From: an uncultured Actinomycetes bacterium
Lineage (GTDB): Bacteria; Actinomycetota; Acidimicrobiia; Acidimicrobiales; RAAP-2
Direction of reading: 5' to 3'
NCBI GenBank assembly: GCA_903860915.1
Contig: CAIOSJ010000025.1
Span: forward strand, 1-64,000
Length of the DNA stretch: 64,000 nucleotides
Under the pieces are notes generated by a model. That model did not search any database. It saw only the letters and a list, made by a program, of their open reading frames with translations, and was not told where the DNA came from. Made by a program: the position numbers and the translations under genes. Of the stretch, positions 1 to 8,994 are shown in pieces. Every line of letters begins with the position of its first letter. The stretch's first letter is position 1.

Positions 1-382
1 GCAGCGTGTGTTCGATCGATAGTGGCCTGGTCAGCTTCTCGCACGTCGGCACGTGCACTATTGATTACGCCGCGGACGCCACGAGCGACTACGCGGCCAC
101 GAATACCTCGGAGTCTCTGACGGTGGGTGTCGCCAGCGCCAGCATCACGATTACGTCGACGGCCCCCACCAGCCCCGTGGTTAACGGCAGCTACACACCG
201 TCGGCCACGGCTAGTTCCTCGGCGACTGTAGATATTTCGATCGACGCCGCATCGAGCAGCGTGTGTTCGATCGATAGTGGCCTGGTCAGCTTCTCGCACG
301 TCGGCACGTGCACTATTGATTACGCCGCGGACGCCACGAGCGACTACGCGGCCACGAATACCTCGGAGTCTCTGACGGTGGG
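1..382 (+). repeat. 255-bp intragenic tandem repeat
   Basis: Positions 1-127 recur at 256-382 with no difference that I could find by eye, at an offset of exactly 255 bp (85 codons), so the frame is preserved. The right boundary is abrupt: the copies diverge at the base after position 382. The left copy is cut by the window edge, so more units probably lie upstream. Identity at silent positions points to recent duplication or gene conversion. Confidence 0.9.
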
Positions 383-1796
383 AAAAACCTTGAATACGGT
401 TACCTTCGGCGACGCACCGAGCGACGTGAAGTTTGGTGAAAGTGCTGGCACTCATGGCGTAACGGCCACTGCTGCTTCGGGTGTCGTCTCCTATTCTACG
501 AGCTCTTCAGCCTGCAGGGTCGACAGCACTTTGGGCGACATCACTGTCGTGGATGTTGGCTCCTGCCTCGTAACTGCCAGTTCGACGGGAACTTCGGATT
601 ACACCGCGAGCTCCGCGATGCAAAGTTTTTCGATCGGCGCCGTTGCACCCTCGGCCCCTGTTTTGGTCTCGGCAGTTCCGACTAGCGGCACCATAACTTT
701 TATCTTCACTCCAGCATCGAACGGTGGAAGTGCCGTGACGTCGTATCGCTACACCTGCAATGGGGGAACGTCGAGTTCGAGTTTTGTTCACGGGGTCTCC
801 CTGACCGGAGGGCGTCTGAGTTACGTGCTGAGCGGTCTCGTGAACGGGCAGCCCTGCTCGCTACAAGTGTCATCGTCCAACGCCATCGGTGACGGTCCGT
901 GGTCCAACACCATCGCAGCCACGCCGGCGACCGTTCCGAGCGCCCCACGTTGGCTCCACGCCACTACTGGCAATATGACGACGACCCTGGCGTGGAATCC
1001 ACCCGTATCAAATGGTGGGGCACCGGTGACGCGATATGAAGCATCGGCCGGACACGGCGTGGGTTGTGTGGTGAATGCCGTCGGGGCCCTGGCTCCGGCA
1101 ACGAGTTGCGTGATTACTGGACTCACCAACGGCAGGAATTATGTTTTTACGGTTCGCGCCGTGAACGCGCAAGGTCCTTCGCTCCCATCCAATACCAATC
1201 CGGTTTTTCCGGCCACGGCCCCTAACGCACCAGTACTGGTGACCGCCGTAGGTGGCGCGAAGTCCATTGTCGTGACCTACCACGACTCCACCTTGCTGGG
1301 TGGACGGACTCTTGACTACTACGAGTACTCCTTGGACGCCGGTGCGACGTGGAATTCCGCGGCGAACATCGTCTGTTGCTACACCGCCAGTGGCCCCTCG
1401 ATAGTTCGCTCGATGAGAATTATTGGCTTGACGAACGGCCACCTCTATTCCATTGAAGTTCGAGCGCGTACCGCGGCTGGAGTATCGGGAGCATCGAATA
1501 TTCTCCACGCCACGCCGGTCTCGAAGCCCAGCGCCCCCGTGATTTTGTTCGCCTGGGGGAGCAATGGTGTGATCAATGTCACCTTCGTAGCCCCGCGTGA
1601 CAACGGGGGTTACGCAATAACGGGGTACCAGTACAGCCTGGATGGTGGAACGACCTGGTCGGCGACCGCGAGTCGAGCGACCACCTTTGCGATCAGTAAT
1701 CTGTCGCGTTCCAAGATGTACCGCTTCAGTTTGCGAGCCGTCAACGCCCTCGGTGCGGGCTACGGCAGCACCATTATTCAGGTGCAACCTCGATAA
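1..1796 (+). CDS. Repeat-rich fibronectin type III surface/secreted protein (5' end outside window)
   Basis: The reading frame is already open at the left edge (codons start at position 3), so the N-terminus, any signal peptide and an unknown number of repeats are missing. The visible 597 residues begin with Ig-like bacterial repeats holding paired cysteines (VCSID...GTCTIDY), the first part of a tandem 85-residue repeat. A diverged Ig-like unit follows, then four fibronectin type III domains, each opening with a P-x-A-P motif and carrying NGG.x.T/ITxY signatures, at about residues 215-305, 310-405, 405-505 and 508-596. It ends in a beta strand with no LPxTG sorting signal or membrane anchor. 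The architecture fits an extracellular adhesin or matrix protein, but the ligand cannot be inferred. The next gene starts 3 bp downstream. Confidence 0.85.
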   Translation, partial: SVCSIDSGLVSFSHVGTCTIDYAADATSDYAATNTSESLTVGVASASITITSTAPTSPVVNGSYTPSATASSSATVDISIDAASSSVCSIDSGLVSFSHVGTCTIDYAADATSDYAATNTSESLTVGKTLNTVTFGDAPSDVKFGESAGTHGVTATAASGVVSYSTSSSACRVDSTLGDITVVDVGSCLVTASSTGTSDYTASSAMQSFSIGAVAPSAPVLVSAVPTSGTITFIFTPASNGGSAVTSYRYTCNGGTSSSSFVHGVSLTGGRLSYVLSGLVNGQPCSLQVSSSNAIGDGPWSNTIAATPATVPSAPRWLHATTGNMTTTLAWNPPVSNGGAPVTRYEASAGHGVGCVVNAVGALAPATSCVITGLTNGRNYVFTVRAVNAQGPSLPSNTNPVFPATAPNAPVLVTAVGGAKSIVVTYHDSTLLGGRTLDYYEYSLDAGATWNSAANIVCCYTASGPSIVRSMRIIGLTNGHLYSIEVRARTAAGVSGASNILHATPVSKPSAPVILFAWGSNGVINVTFVAPRDNGGYAITGYQYSLDGGTTWSATASRATTFAISNLSRSKMYRFSLRAVNALGAGYGSTIIQVQPR

Positions 1797-1799
1797 CTC

Positions 1800-2609
1800 G
1801 TGACCATGCCGGTGGCCGCACTGGACGGACGTATTTTTCGTCACTCCATGGGACTGCGTCCATTGGACCTAGCGAACTGGTTTCACGTCGACGCGGAGGG
1901 TGACGCGCAGCGTCGATACAAGAGTGAACTCCTCTCGACGCGCACCTCAGATGTCGTTGCACTTCTGCCGGAGGGCCTGGTCGCCAGCGCCGAACTCTAT
2001 GAATTGATCCGCACCGACTACCTGGGTCGCACTCGAAGCGAACTAAGCCCCTTGGCGGAACACCCGCTTATCGCCAGCAGCCGACTGGTGGCTGACGACC
2101 TTTGTATTTTGACTGAGTCCGAGGAGTGGCGACTGACCGCGGCGGTGGTGTGTTTTCCCTCTCGCTGGCGCTTAAGTGAAAAAATTGGCCAGAATCTCGA
2201 CGTGATTCATGCTCCGGTGCCGGGTTATGACGAACACCTGGCTAAGCCCACGAATGCATTTTTCCGACGGCTCACGCCGGACAAGCCCTTTTGGCGTCTT
2301 AATTGGACTTTGATGAATCAGGCCGAGCTCTTTCAGCCCACATCATTGAGAGAAGCAGGGCCGCGCGATGTTCGACAGTGGACCTTTCGCGTCGAACGCC
2401 AAACGCTCCGCAAACTCCCCGAAACGGGAGCGGTGGTCTTTGCTATTCGTACCTTTCGTGAGACGGCAGAAAATATGCATCAACACGATCCCGCTTTTGC
2501 GACTCACGTTGCGGCGATTCTCGAGAGCGCCCCGCCAGAGACCGTTTCCTACAAGGGGTGGATTGGATTGGCTGACCGGTGGCGCGACGCTTTCTTCGAA
2601 GAACACTGA
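1800..2609 (+). CDS. DUF3445 / haem-dependent oxidative N-demethylase-like protein
   Basis: 269 residues from a GTG at 1800; an ATG two codons in (1806) is an equally good start. The sequence matches the DUF3445 family: a central CFPSRWRLSEKIG block (about residues 118-130), an IHAPVPGY block with a conserved histidine (about 137), and an RVERQTL block (about 197-203). Characterised family members are subunits of a haem-dependent oxidative N-demethylase and of dimethylamine monooxygenase, which bind haem through a PAS-like fold. Those enzymes work with partner flavin/reductase subunits, and I see none beside this gene, so the substrate is unknown. The protein looks cytoplasmic (no signal peptide). 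It starts 3 bp after the surface-protein stop, so the two are probably co-transcribed although functionally unrelated. Confidence 0.8.
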   Translation: MTMPVAALDGRIFRHSMGLRPLDLANWFHVDAEGDAQRRYKSELLSTRTSDVVALLPEGLVASAELYELIRTDYLGRTRSELSPLAEHPLIASSRLVADDLCILTESEEWRLTAAVVCFPSRWRLSEKIGQNLDVIHAPVPGYDEHLAKPTNAFFRRLTPDKPFWRLNWTLMNQAELFQPTSLREAGPRDVRQWTFRVERQTLRKLPETGAVVFAIRTFRETAENMHQHDPAFATHVAAILESAPPETVSYKGWIGLADRWRDAFFEEH

Positions 2610-2648
2610 CCAGCATCGAGGATGCACGAGCGAAAGTTCATTGTTGCG

Positions 2649-5507
2649 CTAATCGGTGCAACTCCCGCCCGGGTGAAGAACGCTGTCCCAACCACGACTG
2701 AGGCTGTAGCTGGCGCTGACCACGGCTGAGGGTGCGGCGTGAGGAGCGGTGGCGAGCGCTAGCGCTGCGGCTTCGTCGGAAGCGAGAATGAAGCTGTAAC
2801 AGCCCGCGACGTACTGGTAACTATTGCTGGTGGCCGACCACGCCCCGAGCGAGGTAGTCGTCAGGTCCACCGGCACCGTGCACGTACCGCTGCAGGTGTA
2901 CGAGGCGACGCTGCCCAACTGAATAGGGGGTAGTGATGTCTGCTGGGCAATCCCGACGTAGAGAGCAATCGAGCCAGTGCGGCTAGTTCCGGATCTCGCT
3001 TTCACGGTGACGTTGACGCAGGGGTTACTGGTTACCGGGGTGCACCAACTGGGGTGCTGCCCGGTAGAAAACTCCGTCACGGGGGCGGTGCCGTAGGTGA
3101 GGCCGAAGCCGAAGGGAAAGAGCACGGGCCACTTGGCACTGGCGTACCAGGGGTAGCCAATTTCGCCCCCGGACAGCGGGGCCAAATCTAAATTGCTGGT
3201 GTTGCCAGAGCCCGGCCAAAAGAGTCCCGTCGCTGAGGTGGTGGTGGAACTGAGACCCATGGGACTGAGACCATCGGTCTTGGGAAAGGTAATGGGCAGA
3301 CGACCGGTCGGGGCGCTGGCGCCCGTGACGAGTGCGCTGTACGCCGGAACCAGTGCGGTCGCCACGGTATCGAGGCTGGGCGTACCGGTCGGATTCCACA
3401 ATTCAAGAACGCTCTTGAGATAGCGAGCAGTAATCCAGGGCATCGTCACGGGTCCGGTGGAAAAGAGCAGTACAGAGGTGGGGACCAGGGCGGCGACGGC
3501 CGCAATGGCTACGTCCTGCCCGTAGGGGAGCGATAGCGAGCTGCGGTCGAGGCCCTCACCCGCGGTGTCGTTGGCGAGAAAAATGGCGACTCGTCCCCGA
3601 GACCCCGCCAGAGCGCTCGTGAGTGACGCCGACAGTGACTTCACAACAATGGTGGCGGGTCGACCGGCCGCGACGCTGTACGTGGTTGTGAGCGCGTAGT
3701 GATGGCCCGCCGTCGCCGTAAAGATGAGGCTAGAACTATTCGTGGCCTCGTAGCTGCCGAGAATATTGCCGACGAGGACCGCCGTCGAGCTAGTGACGTC
3801 GGCCACGGTCACTTGAGTATTTCCGTGAGACTGACTCAGCAGCAAATACGATCCGGAGGCTGGTGCAACCCAGCTTGTTTTTCTTACGACACAGGTGGAG
3901 TAGCCACCCGGACAGGGTCGACCGGTGGCGGCCACGGGCCACAGTGCGGCGTCGGCGAGGAGGCTGGGCGCGGCGCTCAGACCAGCTTGGTAGTTGACAC
4001 ACGTGGCGCTGTACCCGTGGCGCTGGAGTGAGAGGGCGAGGGTGGCGCAGGTTCCCGAGAGATCAGAACTGGTCAGCAGAGCCAGGGGTGAAGATTGGGC
4101 CAAGGGGAGTGACCCCGCCCCATTCGAGGTCTTGAGCAGAACCGCCCCTCTGGTCTCAATAGTGTTCACCAACGCGGTGTCGGATATTTGCTGAGCACTG
4201 GGCAGTAGAGGATTTTCGCTCGACAATTTATAGTGCAGTGCGTTGGTGGTGGTTTCATTTCCGACGAGACTCGCACGGAACATCGTCGCGAGAACGTTAC
4301 GACTGGCGTTGTGGATTTTCGCGATCACCGCAGCGCTGGGCGGAGTTCGGGCCCACGTGGCAATCGTGCTGAGCGGGTCAGCGGTTTTTATCATATCGAC
4401 ACCCTGGGCGAGGTGGGTGGCCATCGAGATGGCACCGGTCTCGAGGTCTGTTCGAATGATTCCGTTCATCTGCATCTTGGACAGCGCGGCTCGCTCAGCC
4501 GAGTTGGTGCAGGCGTAGACACTGTTGACGGCGCCGTAGGCGCACATAACGCTGACGGCGTGACCCGCCGGAACCGGATCGCTCATGGCGATAGCGAAGG
4601 GTCGTAGGTAGACGTTCATCAAACTGCTGGTGCTGACGACGTCATTTTTACTGAGCCGACTTGACTCCTGGCCGTAGGTCCCGAGATGTTTCACGAGGGC
4701 GATGGGAAGGTTTTGCAGGAGGCCTTGGACGGCTGCCTTGCCCATGAGGCCCGCGAGGACGGGGCTCTCGCCGAAGGTTTCCATAGAACGGCCCCAATTG
4801 GGTATGCGATCGATGTTGAGGTCCGGCGACTGGACTCCGGAATAGCCGAAAACGCTCGCTTCGGCACCGAGGGTAGCTCCATAGGCCGTGGCCACGAGGG
4901 GGTCCATGGATGAGGCGACCACCATTTCGTTAGGGAAACGTACGGGATTGTTAAGACCCGTTGGGCCGCTGGCCCGATCAATGAGCCCGCTAGGGCCATC
5001 TTCGAATGTGATGGGGGGAATCCCCAATCTGTAGAAGTCGTTGCTGGCGATGGCGCTGAGATTCCCGTAGGGAGCAGTGTCGCTGAGCAACATATTGACG
5101 TTCTGCCAGTGAGTGCCCGCAACGCGTCGTAAGCCCAAGAGTGAGAGCTCGGCGGGAAGATAACTCGCGTAGCCCAAGAGAGTAGATCCACTCTGTGACG
5201 GCGCCCTTCTAATGCTTTCTTCGCAGGTGAGAACGATGTCGGCCAACTGAAAGGCGGTGTGCGAGGCACGAAAGGAGGGGTTCATCCACACCGCCGAGGA
5301 GGCGCTCGTTAGTGGGGAAGTCGGGAGAGAACTGGGGCAACCAGTAACCGGAAGGGTCGTCGTCGTGGTGGTCGAGGTAAGAGGTTTGGTCGTGGCCGTC
5401 TCGGCCGCGCTGAGCATTCCGTTGACCGGGACTATCAAGGTGACGAGGAGAAGCCCTAGCGCAGTGAAGCCGATAAGTGATCCACGTGACGTGTGGATGA
5501 TCGCCAT
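2649..5507 (-). CDS. Secreted glycoside hydrolase family 3 protein
   Basis: 952 residues. A hydrophobic N-terminal segment (about residues 10-33) and a Thr/Ser-rich linker indicate export. GH3 features follow in order: a substrate-pocket EDGPSG (169-174), the Lys-His pair typical of the family (273-274, in LVKHLGTYGQE), and a candidate nucleophile Asp354 in GIIRTDLE. A beta-sandwich-like insert comes next, then the GH3 C-terminal domain with PFGFGLTYG and a fibronectin-III-like end. GH3 enzymes release glucose, xylose or N-acetylglucosamine from glycan non-reducing ends. The nucleophile normally sits in an SDW motif and here reads TDL, so the protein is a divergent member and its specificity is unknown. 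It is transcribed divergently from the phosphoesterase at 5568. Confidence 0.85.
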   Translation of the reverse strand: MAIIHTSRGSLIGFTALGLLLVTLIVPVNGMLSAAETATTKPLTSTTTTTTLPVTGCPSSLPTSPLTSASSAVWMNPSFRASHTAFQLADIVLTCEESIRRAPSQSGSTLLGYASYLPAELSLLGLRRVAGTHWQNVNMLLSDTAPYGNLSAIASNDFYRLGIPPITFEDGPSGLIDRASGPTGLNNPVRFPNEMVVASSMDPLVATAYGATLGAEASVFGYSGVQSPDLNIDRIPNWGRSMETFGESPVLAGLMGKAAVQGLLQNLPIALVKHLGTYGQESSRLSKNDVVSTSSLMNVYLRPFAIAMSDPVPAGHAVSVMCAYGAVNSVYACTNSAERAALSKMQMNGIIRTDLETGAISMATHLAQGVDMIKTADPLSTIATWARTPPSAAVIAKIHNASRNVLATMFRASLVGNETTTNALHYKLSSENPLLPSAQQISDTALVNTIETRGAVLLKTSNGAGSLPLAQSSPLALLTSSDLSGTCATLALSLQRHGYSATCVNYQAGLSAAPSLLADAALWPVAATGRPCPGGYSTCVVRKTSWVAPASGSYLLLSQSHGNTQVTVADVTSSTAVLVGNILGSYEATNSSSLIFTATAGHHYALTTTYSVAAGRPATIVVKSLSASLTSALAGSRGRVAIFLANDTAGEGLDRSSLSLPYGQDVAIAAVAALVPTSVLLFSTGPVTMPWITARYLKSVLELWNPTGTPSLDTVATALVPAYSALVTGASAPTGRLPITFPKTDGLSPMGLSSTTTSATGLFWPGSGNTSNLDLAPLSGGEIGYPWYASAKWPVLFPFGFGLTYGTAPVTEFSTGQHPSWCTPVTSNPCVNVTVKARSGTSRTGSIALYVGIAQQTSLPPIQLGSVASYTCSGTCTVPVDLTTTSLGAWSATSNSYQYVAGCYSFILASDEAAALALATAPHAAPSAVVSASYSLSRGWDSVLHPGGSCTD

Positions 5508-5567
5508 AATGCCCAGATACTAGTCTGGTCTGCTCCCATTGTCACGGGCTTCGTACACTATTGACAT

Positions 5568-6560
5568 ATGAGCGAACTCGTCGGATTGACCAGCCATGAA
5601 GCGGTATTTCTTAACGACAGTCAGATTCAAAATTTTTCGGACCTACGCCCACAGACGAGGTACGAATTCCTGGGCCACGAGCTGGTGACCTTGCCTGATA
5701 TCGGTGATCTTCGAGCGGTGGTGGCCACCGTAAATGATGTCCATTTTGGTGAAGTCGAGTGCGGAAAGATTGTCGGTGTGACCGAGACGTCCCTCGGTGT
5801 GGGGCCCGGTGAGCCGCCCTATCCGGAGACCATGAACGCGTCGGTGATTCATGACATCGAGCAACGTCGCCCGGACCTCGTGGTAGCCAAGGGCGACCTG
5901 ACTAGTTTCGGCACTCTGGCTGAATACGAGTCCTTCCTCCAGTACTACCAGGGGGCTTTCGGCGAACGTCTGCTGCACGTGCGGGGAAATCACGATTCGT
6001 ATCCCGGCGAGAATTTCGCTGACTGGCCGGTCCAAATCCGCGACGTCGATGGCCTGCGCATCGTCGTGTTGGACACGGCCCGTGCGGGCCTCACCGGTGG
6101 ACAGGTCTCCGGTGAGCAGCGAGCGGCGGTGAGCGAGGCCGCCCACACGTCGTCCACGACCGTGATGGTGATGGGCCACCACCCCCTCTTCGTACCCGAC
6201 GTCGATGACGTCCGGCGATTTGATGGGGTTGACCCCGCCGACTCGGATGCTCTGATCGAGGTTTTGGTGCAACACGAGAATGTGGTGGCCTACACCGCGG
6301 GACATACGCATCGAAACCGTCGTCTCTTTCGATCTGGCGTTTCACTCATAGAAGTCGCCTGCGTGAAGGATTTCCCGGGTGCGTGGGCGGAGTACCGCGT
6401 CGGTACTTTGGGGATTTCGCAAACTGTCCATCGAGCTTCGTCGGCAGACGCCCTGGCGTGGAGTGAAAAGACGCGCACGATGTTTGATGGCTACTACGAG
6501 CACTACGCCAATGGAGAGATGAGCGATCGTTGCTTCGTATTGCCACTCGTGAGGAAGTGA
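5568..6560 (+). CDS. Calcineurin-like metallophosphoesterase
   Basis: 330 residues with all metallophosphoesterase motifs: D57-x-H59, G-D110, G-N-H-D (140-143), GHH (203-205) and GHTH (245-248), which bind a binuclear metal centre. The arrangement resembles class III cyclic-nucleotide phosphodiesterase-like proteins, but the substrate cannot be named from sequence. There is no signal peptide. The stop at 6560 is followed 2 bp later by the ATG of the next gene, and that gene's Shine-Dalgarno site lies inside this coding sequence, indicating translational coupling. Confidence 0.85.
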   Translation: MSELVGLTSHEAVFLNDSQIQNFSDLRPQTRYEFLGHELVTLPDIGDLRAVVATVNDVHFGEVECGKIVGVTETSLGVGPGEPPYPETMNASVIHDIEQRRPDLVVAKGDLTSFGTLAEYESFLQYYQGAFGERLLHVRGNHDSYPGENFADWPVQIRDVDGLRIVVLDTARAGLTGGQVSGEQRAAVSEAAHTSSTTVMVMGHHPLFVPDVDDVRRFDGVDPADSDALIEVLVQHENVVAYTAGHTHRNRRLFRSGVSLIEVACVKDFPGAWAEYRVGTLGISQTVHRASSADALAWSEKTRTMFDGYYEHYANGEMSDRCFVLPLVRK

Positions 6561-6562
6561 CC

Positions 6563-7072
6563 ATGAGCCGAGCTTCTATTATTTGCGCAGCGACGTGCGT
6601 TGGTCTGGCCCTGGCGATCGGGATAACTGCCACGGGCCTGGCGGTCGCGCGTGATCCCGGCCTTCCCAATGCCCAGCGGACACCCGGTGCGGTCAATGCG
6701 GCGGTAACGGCGGCGAGCGTGCGTTCGACAATTTGCGTTGTCGGCTACACCACGAAAATTCGACCTCCCGCGTCGTACACCACGGCTCTCAAAATAAGTC
6801 AATTGAAATCCGGGTACAACTACCACGGCGATACCAACACCCGTGACTACGAAGAAGATCATTTAATCCCTTTGGAGGTGGGTGGTAATCCCACGGCCGT
6901 CGCCAACCTGTGGCCGGAACCTTGGGGCGTTACCTGGAACGCGGGTAAAAAGGACCAATTAGAAAATGCTCTGCACCGTTTAGTCTGCGCGGGGCAGGTC
7001 TCACTGTCAACGGCGCAGAGTGTTTTTAGGACTAACTGGATCGCGGGCTACGCCCACTACGTCGGTCGTTAG
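6563..7072 (+). CDS. Secreted HNH-nuclease-like protein
   Basis: I place the start at ATG 6563, preceded by GAGGAAG at about 6551-6557; the frame is open further upstream but inside the previous gene. The 169-residue product has a hydrophobic signal segment (about residues 5-29). The C-terminal half carries EDHLIPLEVGG (about 98-108) followed by NLWPEP (115-120), which resembles the metal-binding core of HNH endonuclease-like domains with Asp-His as the key pair. If active, it would act outside the membrane as a DNase or in DNA uptake or salvage, beside a phosphoesterase. Catalysis is inferred from the motif only. Its end overlaps the convergent acyl-CoA dehydrogenase gene by 4 bp. Confidence 0.65.
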   Translation: MSRASIICAATCVGLALAIGITATGLAVARDPGLPNAQRTPGAVNAAVTAASVRSTICVVGYTTKIRPPASYTTALKISQLKSGYNYHGDTNTRDYEEDHLIPLEVGGNPTAVANLWPEPWGVTWNAGKKDQLENALHRLVCAGQVSLSTAQSVFRTNWIAGYAHYVGR

Positions 7073-8286
7073 TCCTTGAGTAGGTCGCGAGCGATGGCGA
7101 CAATCTGCATTTCGTCGGTACCGGCGTAGATGCGAAAGACCCGAGCGTCACGCGACAACTGCTCGACCCGGTACTCCGAGACGTAACCGTTTCCACCAAA
7201 GATTTGGATGGCTTCGTCGGCCACCTGGCACGCGGCCTGGGCAGAATATAACTTGATCGCTGAGGCCTCGGCCATGCTCATGGAGGCACCGTTGATGGAA
7301 CGCTCGACGTAGCTAAAGAGCATGTTCTGCACGTTGACACGGGCGACTTCCATATAGGCGAGCTTCTGTTGAATCAACTGGTAGTCGGAAATGGGCTTTT
7401 CCCAGAGGCGACGGTTCTTCGCGTAGTCGATAGAGAGTCGTAGACACTCTTCGATGACGCCGAGAGCCATGGCGGCCATCCCCGCGCGCTCGGCCACAAA
7501 GTTGTCCTTGGCGCTCGCGCGTCCACCACCCTTGGGGTCCTCGGTCTCACCGAGGAGGCGGTCCTTGCCGACGCGCAGGTCGGTCATAAAGAGCGTGCCG
7601 GTGGGGCTTGCCTTTTGACCCATTTTGCGCATGGGGGCCGACTGCTCCAAACCGGGCATTCCGGAGTCGAGCACGAAGGTCAGGACCTTGCGATTACGGA
7701 AGTCCTCACCCGAGCCATCGTCGAGTTTGGCGTAGAGAACAATGGTGTCCGCGAAGGGCCCGTTCGTGATCCAGGTCTTCGATCCGTTGATGATGTACTC
7801 GTCACCGTCGCGTTGCGCGGAAGTTCGCATACCACCGAGGGCGTCGGAACCAGAATCTGGTTCGGTGATTGCCCACGCCCCGACCTTGTCGAGGGTCATG
7901 AGGTCGAGGCCCCAACGCTCCATCTGAGCCGGTGTGCCGAGCTTGTTGATGGTGCCGGCAGCGAGTCCCGTCGAGACACCGAGTGAGGTCACCATCCCGG
8001 GGCTCACGCGGCAGAGCTCAATGGTGGAAATCAGCTGAGCGGCCGGGTCGCCTCCACCGCGACGCGACGCCGGAGCATCGTCGCCACTGATCTTGCGCTG
8101 CAGGAGGCGGGCGAAGTTTTCCTGACCCATTTCCCTGAGTCCGAAGGTGTCGTACATCTTGCGCAAGACCGCGTAGGGCGGGATGCCATTGTGCTCGATG
8201 TCATCGAGCTGCGGGCGAATCTCGGCATCGACGAAGCGCCGCATGACGGCAATAATTGCCTGATGTTCTTCGGACCACTCGTACAC
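7069..8286 (-). CDS. Acyl-CoA dehydrogenase
   Basis: 405 residues spanning a complete acyl-CoA dehydrogenase: N-terminal helical domain, the FAD-contacting AWAITEPDSGSDA segment (about 137-149), a beta domain and a C-terminal four-helix domain. The usual C-terminal catalytic glutamate motif (YEGT) reads IYAGTDEMQ, with Ala at about 388. Glu266, in the VAERAGM helix, aligns with the alternative base position of isovaleryl-CoA-type enzymes. It therefore probably acts on branched or long acyl-CoAs and passes electrons to ETF. The stop of the next gene on this strand lies 2 bp upstream of this start, so the pair is probably an operon. Confidence 0.9.
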   Translation of the reverse strand: MYEWSEEHQAIIAVMRRFVDAEIRPQLDDIEHNGIPPYAVLRKMYDTFGLREMGQENFARLLQRKISGDDAPASRRGGGDPAAQLISTIELCRVSPGMVTSLGVSTGLAAGTINKLGTPAQMERWGLDLMTLDKVGAWAITEPDSGSDALGGMRTSAQRDGDEYIINGSKTWITNGPFADTIVLYAKLDDGSGEDFRNRKVLTFVLDSGMPGLEQSAPMRKMGQKASPTGTLFMTDLRVGKDRLLGETEDPKGGGRASAKDNFVAERAGMAAMALGVIEECLRLSIDYAKNRRLWEKPISDYQLIQQKLAYMEVARVNVQNMLFSYVERSINGASMSMAEASAIKLYSAQAACQVADEAIQIFGGNGYVSEYRVEQLSRDARVFRIYAGTDEMQIVAIARDLLKD

Positions 8287-8288
8287 GA

Positions 8289-8855
8289 CTAGGCCTCGCG
8301 GCTAACGAGCTTCAGGGTGTTGCGGTCCGTGTGCATGATGATGTCTGGAGTCTTCTGGTGCTCGATGACCGAGGTCTCCTCGTAGGAGAAAGTGTCGTCG
8401 GTGATGGTGATCGTCACGTCGTAGCGAACGCATTTGGCGACTCGGTCGAGGAAGTTGTTCGAAAGAATTCCGTAGGTGTTAGAACCCAGCACGCTCTCGA
8501 GACGGAAGGTCGACGCGTCGGGGGCGACGGTGGCTCCGGCGATCAGTGTTGAAGCCCGCGGAATCATGAAACAGCGCATGACCTGCTGCTCGGCGGCGTC
8601 CCACATCCAGTAACCAACCTCGGTGTGGAAGGGGTTCTCTTCACCCTCGCGCCACGCGGCGGTGCGGTAGTCGAGACCGAAGAGCTGCTGGGCACCGTTG
8701 TCGACGGGGCCGAAGGCCTTGAAGGTCGTCTTCTCACGGTAGGGCGTTTCGCCCAACTTACCCTTGTCGTTATGGAACGAGACGTCCATCCCCTCGTATC
8801 CACTTTCCCACGTTCCAATGAGACCAGCTAATGGTCCCCACTGTTCGAATGCCAT
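8289..8855 (-). CDS. Nitrobindin-like / FABP-type beta-barrel protein
   Basis: 188 residues opening with LAGLIGTWES (about 9-18), the G-T-W signature of nitrobindin and related ten-stranded beta-barrels that bind haem or small hydrophobic ligands. The C-terminus has MHTDRNTLKLV with His175 as a possible axial ligand, but this differs from the usual nitrobindin ending, so haem binding is uncertain. The gene is 2 bp upstream of the acyl-CoA dehydrogenase, and a role in lipid or haem handling beside that enzyme is inference. A GAGGACG-type ribosome site lies just upstream of the ATG on the minus strand. Confidence 0.6.
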   Translation of the reverse strand: MAFEQWGPLAGLIGTWESGYEGMDVSFHNDKGKLGETPYREKTTFKAFGPVDNGAQQLFGLDYRTAAWREGEENPFHTEVGYWMWDAAEQQVMRCFMIPRASTLIAGATVAPDASTFRLESVLGSNTYGILSNNFLDRVAKCVRYDVTITITDDTFSYEETSVIEHQKTPDIIMHTDRNTLKLVSREA

Positions 8856-8994
8856 GTGACGTCCTCCTGAAGTACGTATTCCAAGAAAATACTAGGGGAC
8901 AGATGAGAAATACGTGCTCACGCTGCCAGAACACCGTCTGGCTGGGAACTGCTCTGCCCGGTAGCTCGATGACCCCACTCTCTATACTCGGACT

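Noticed and set aside
1008..1844. A 278-codon open frame on the minus strand inside the fibronectin protein gene
   Set aside because: Its composition is Arg/Gly/Ser-rich, it has no recognisable motif, and it is fully covered by the well-supported plus-strand gene.
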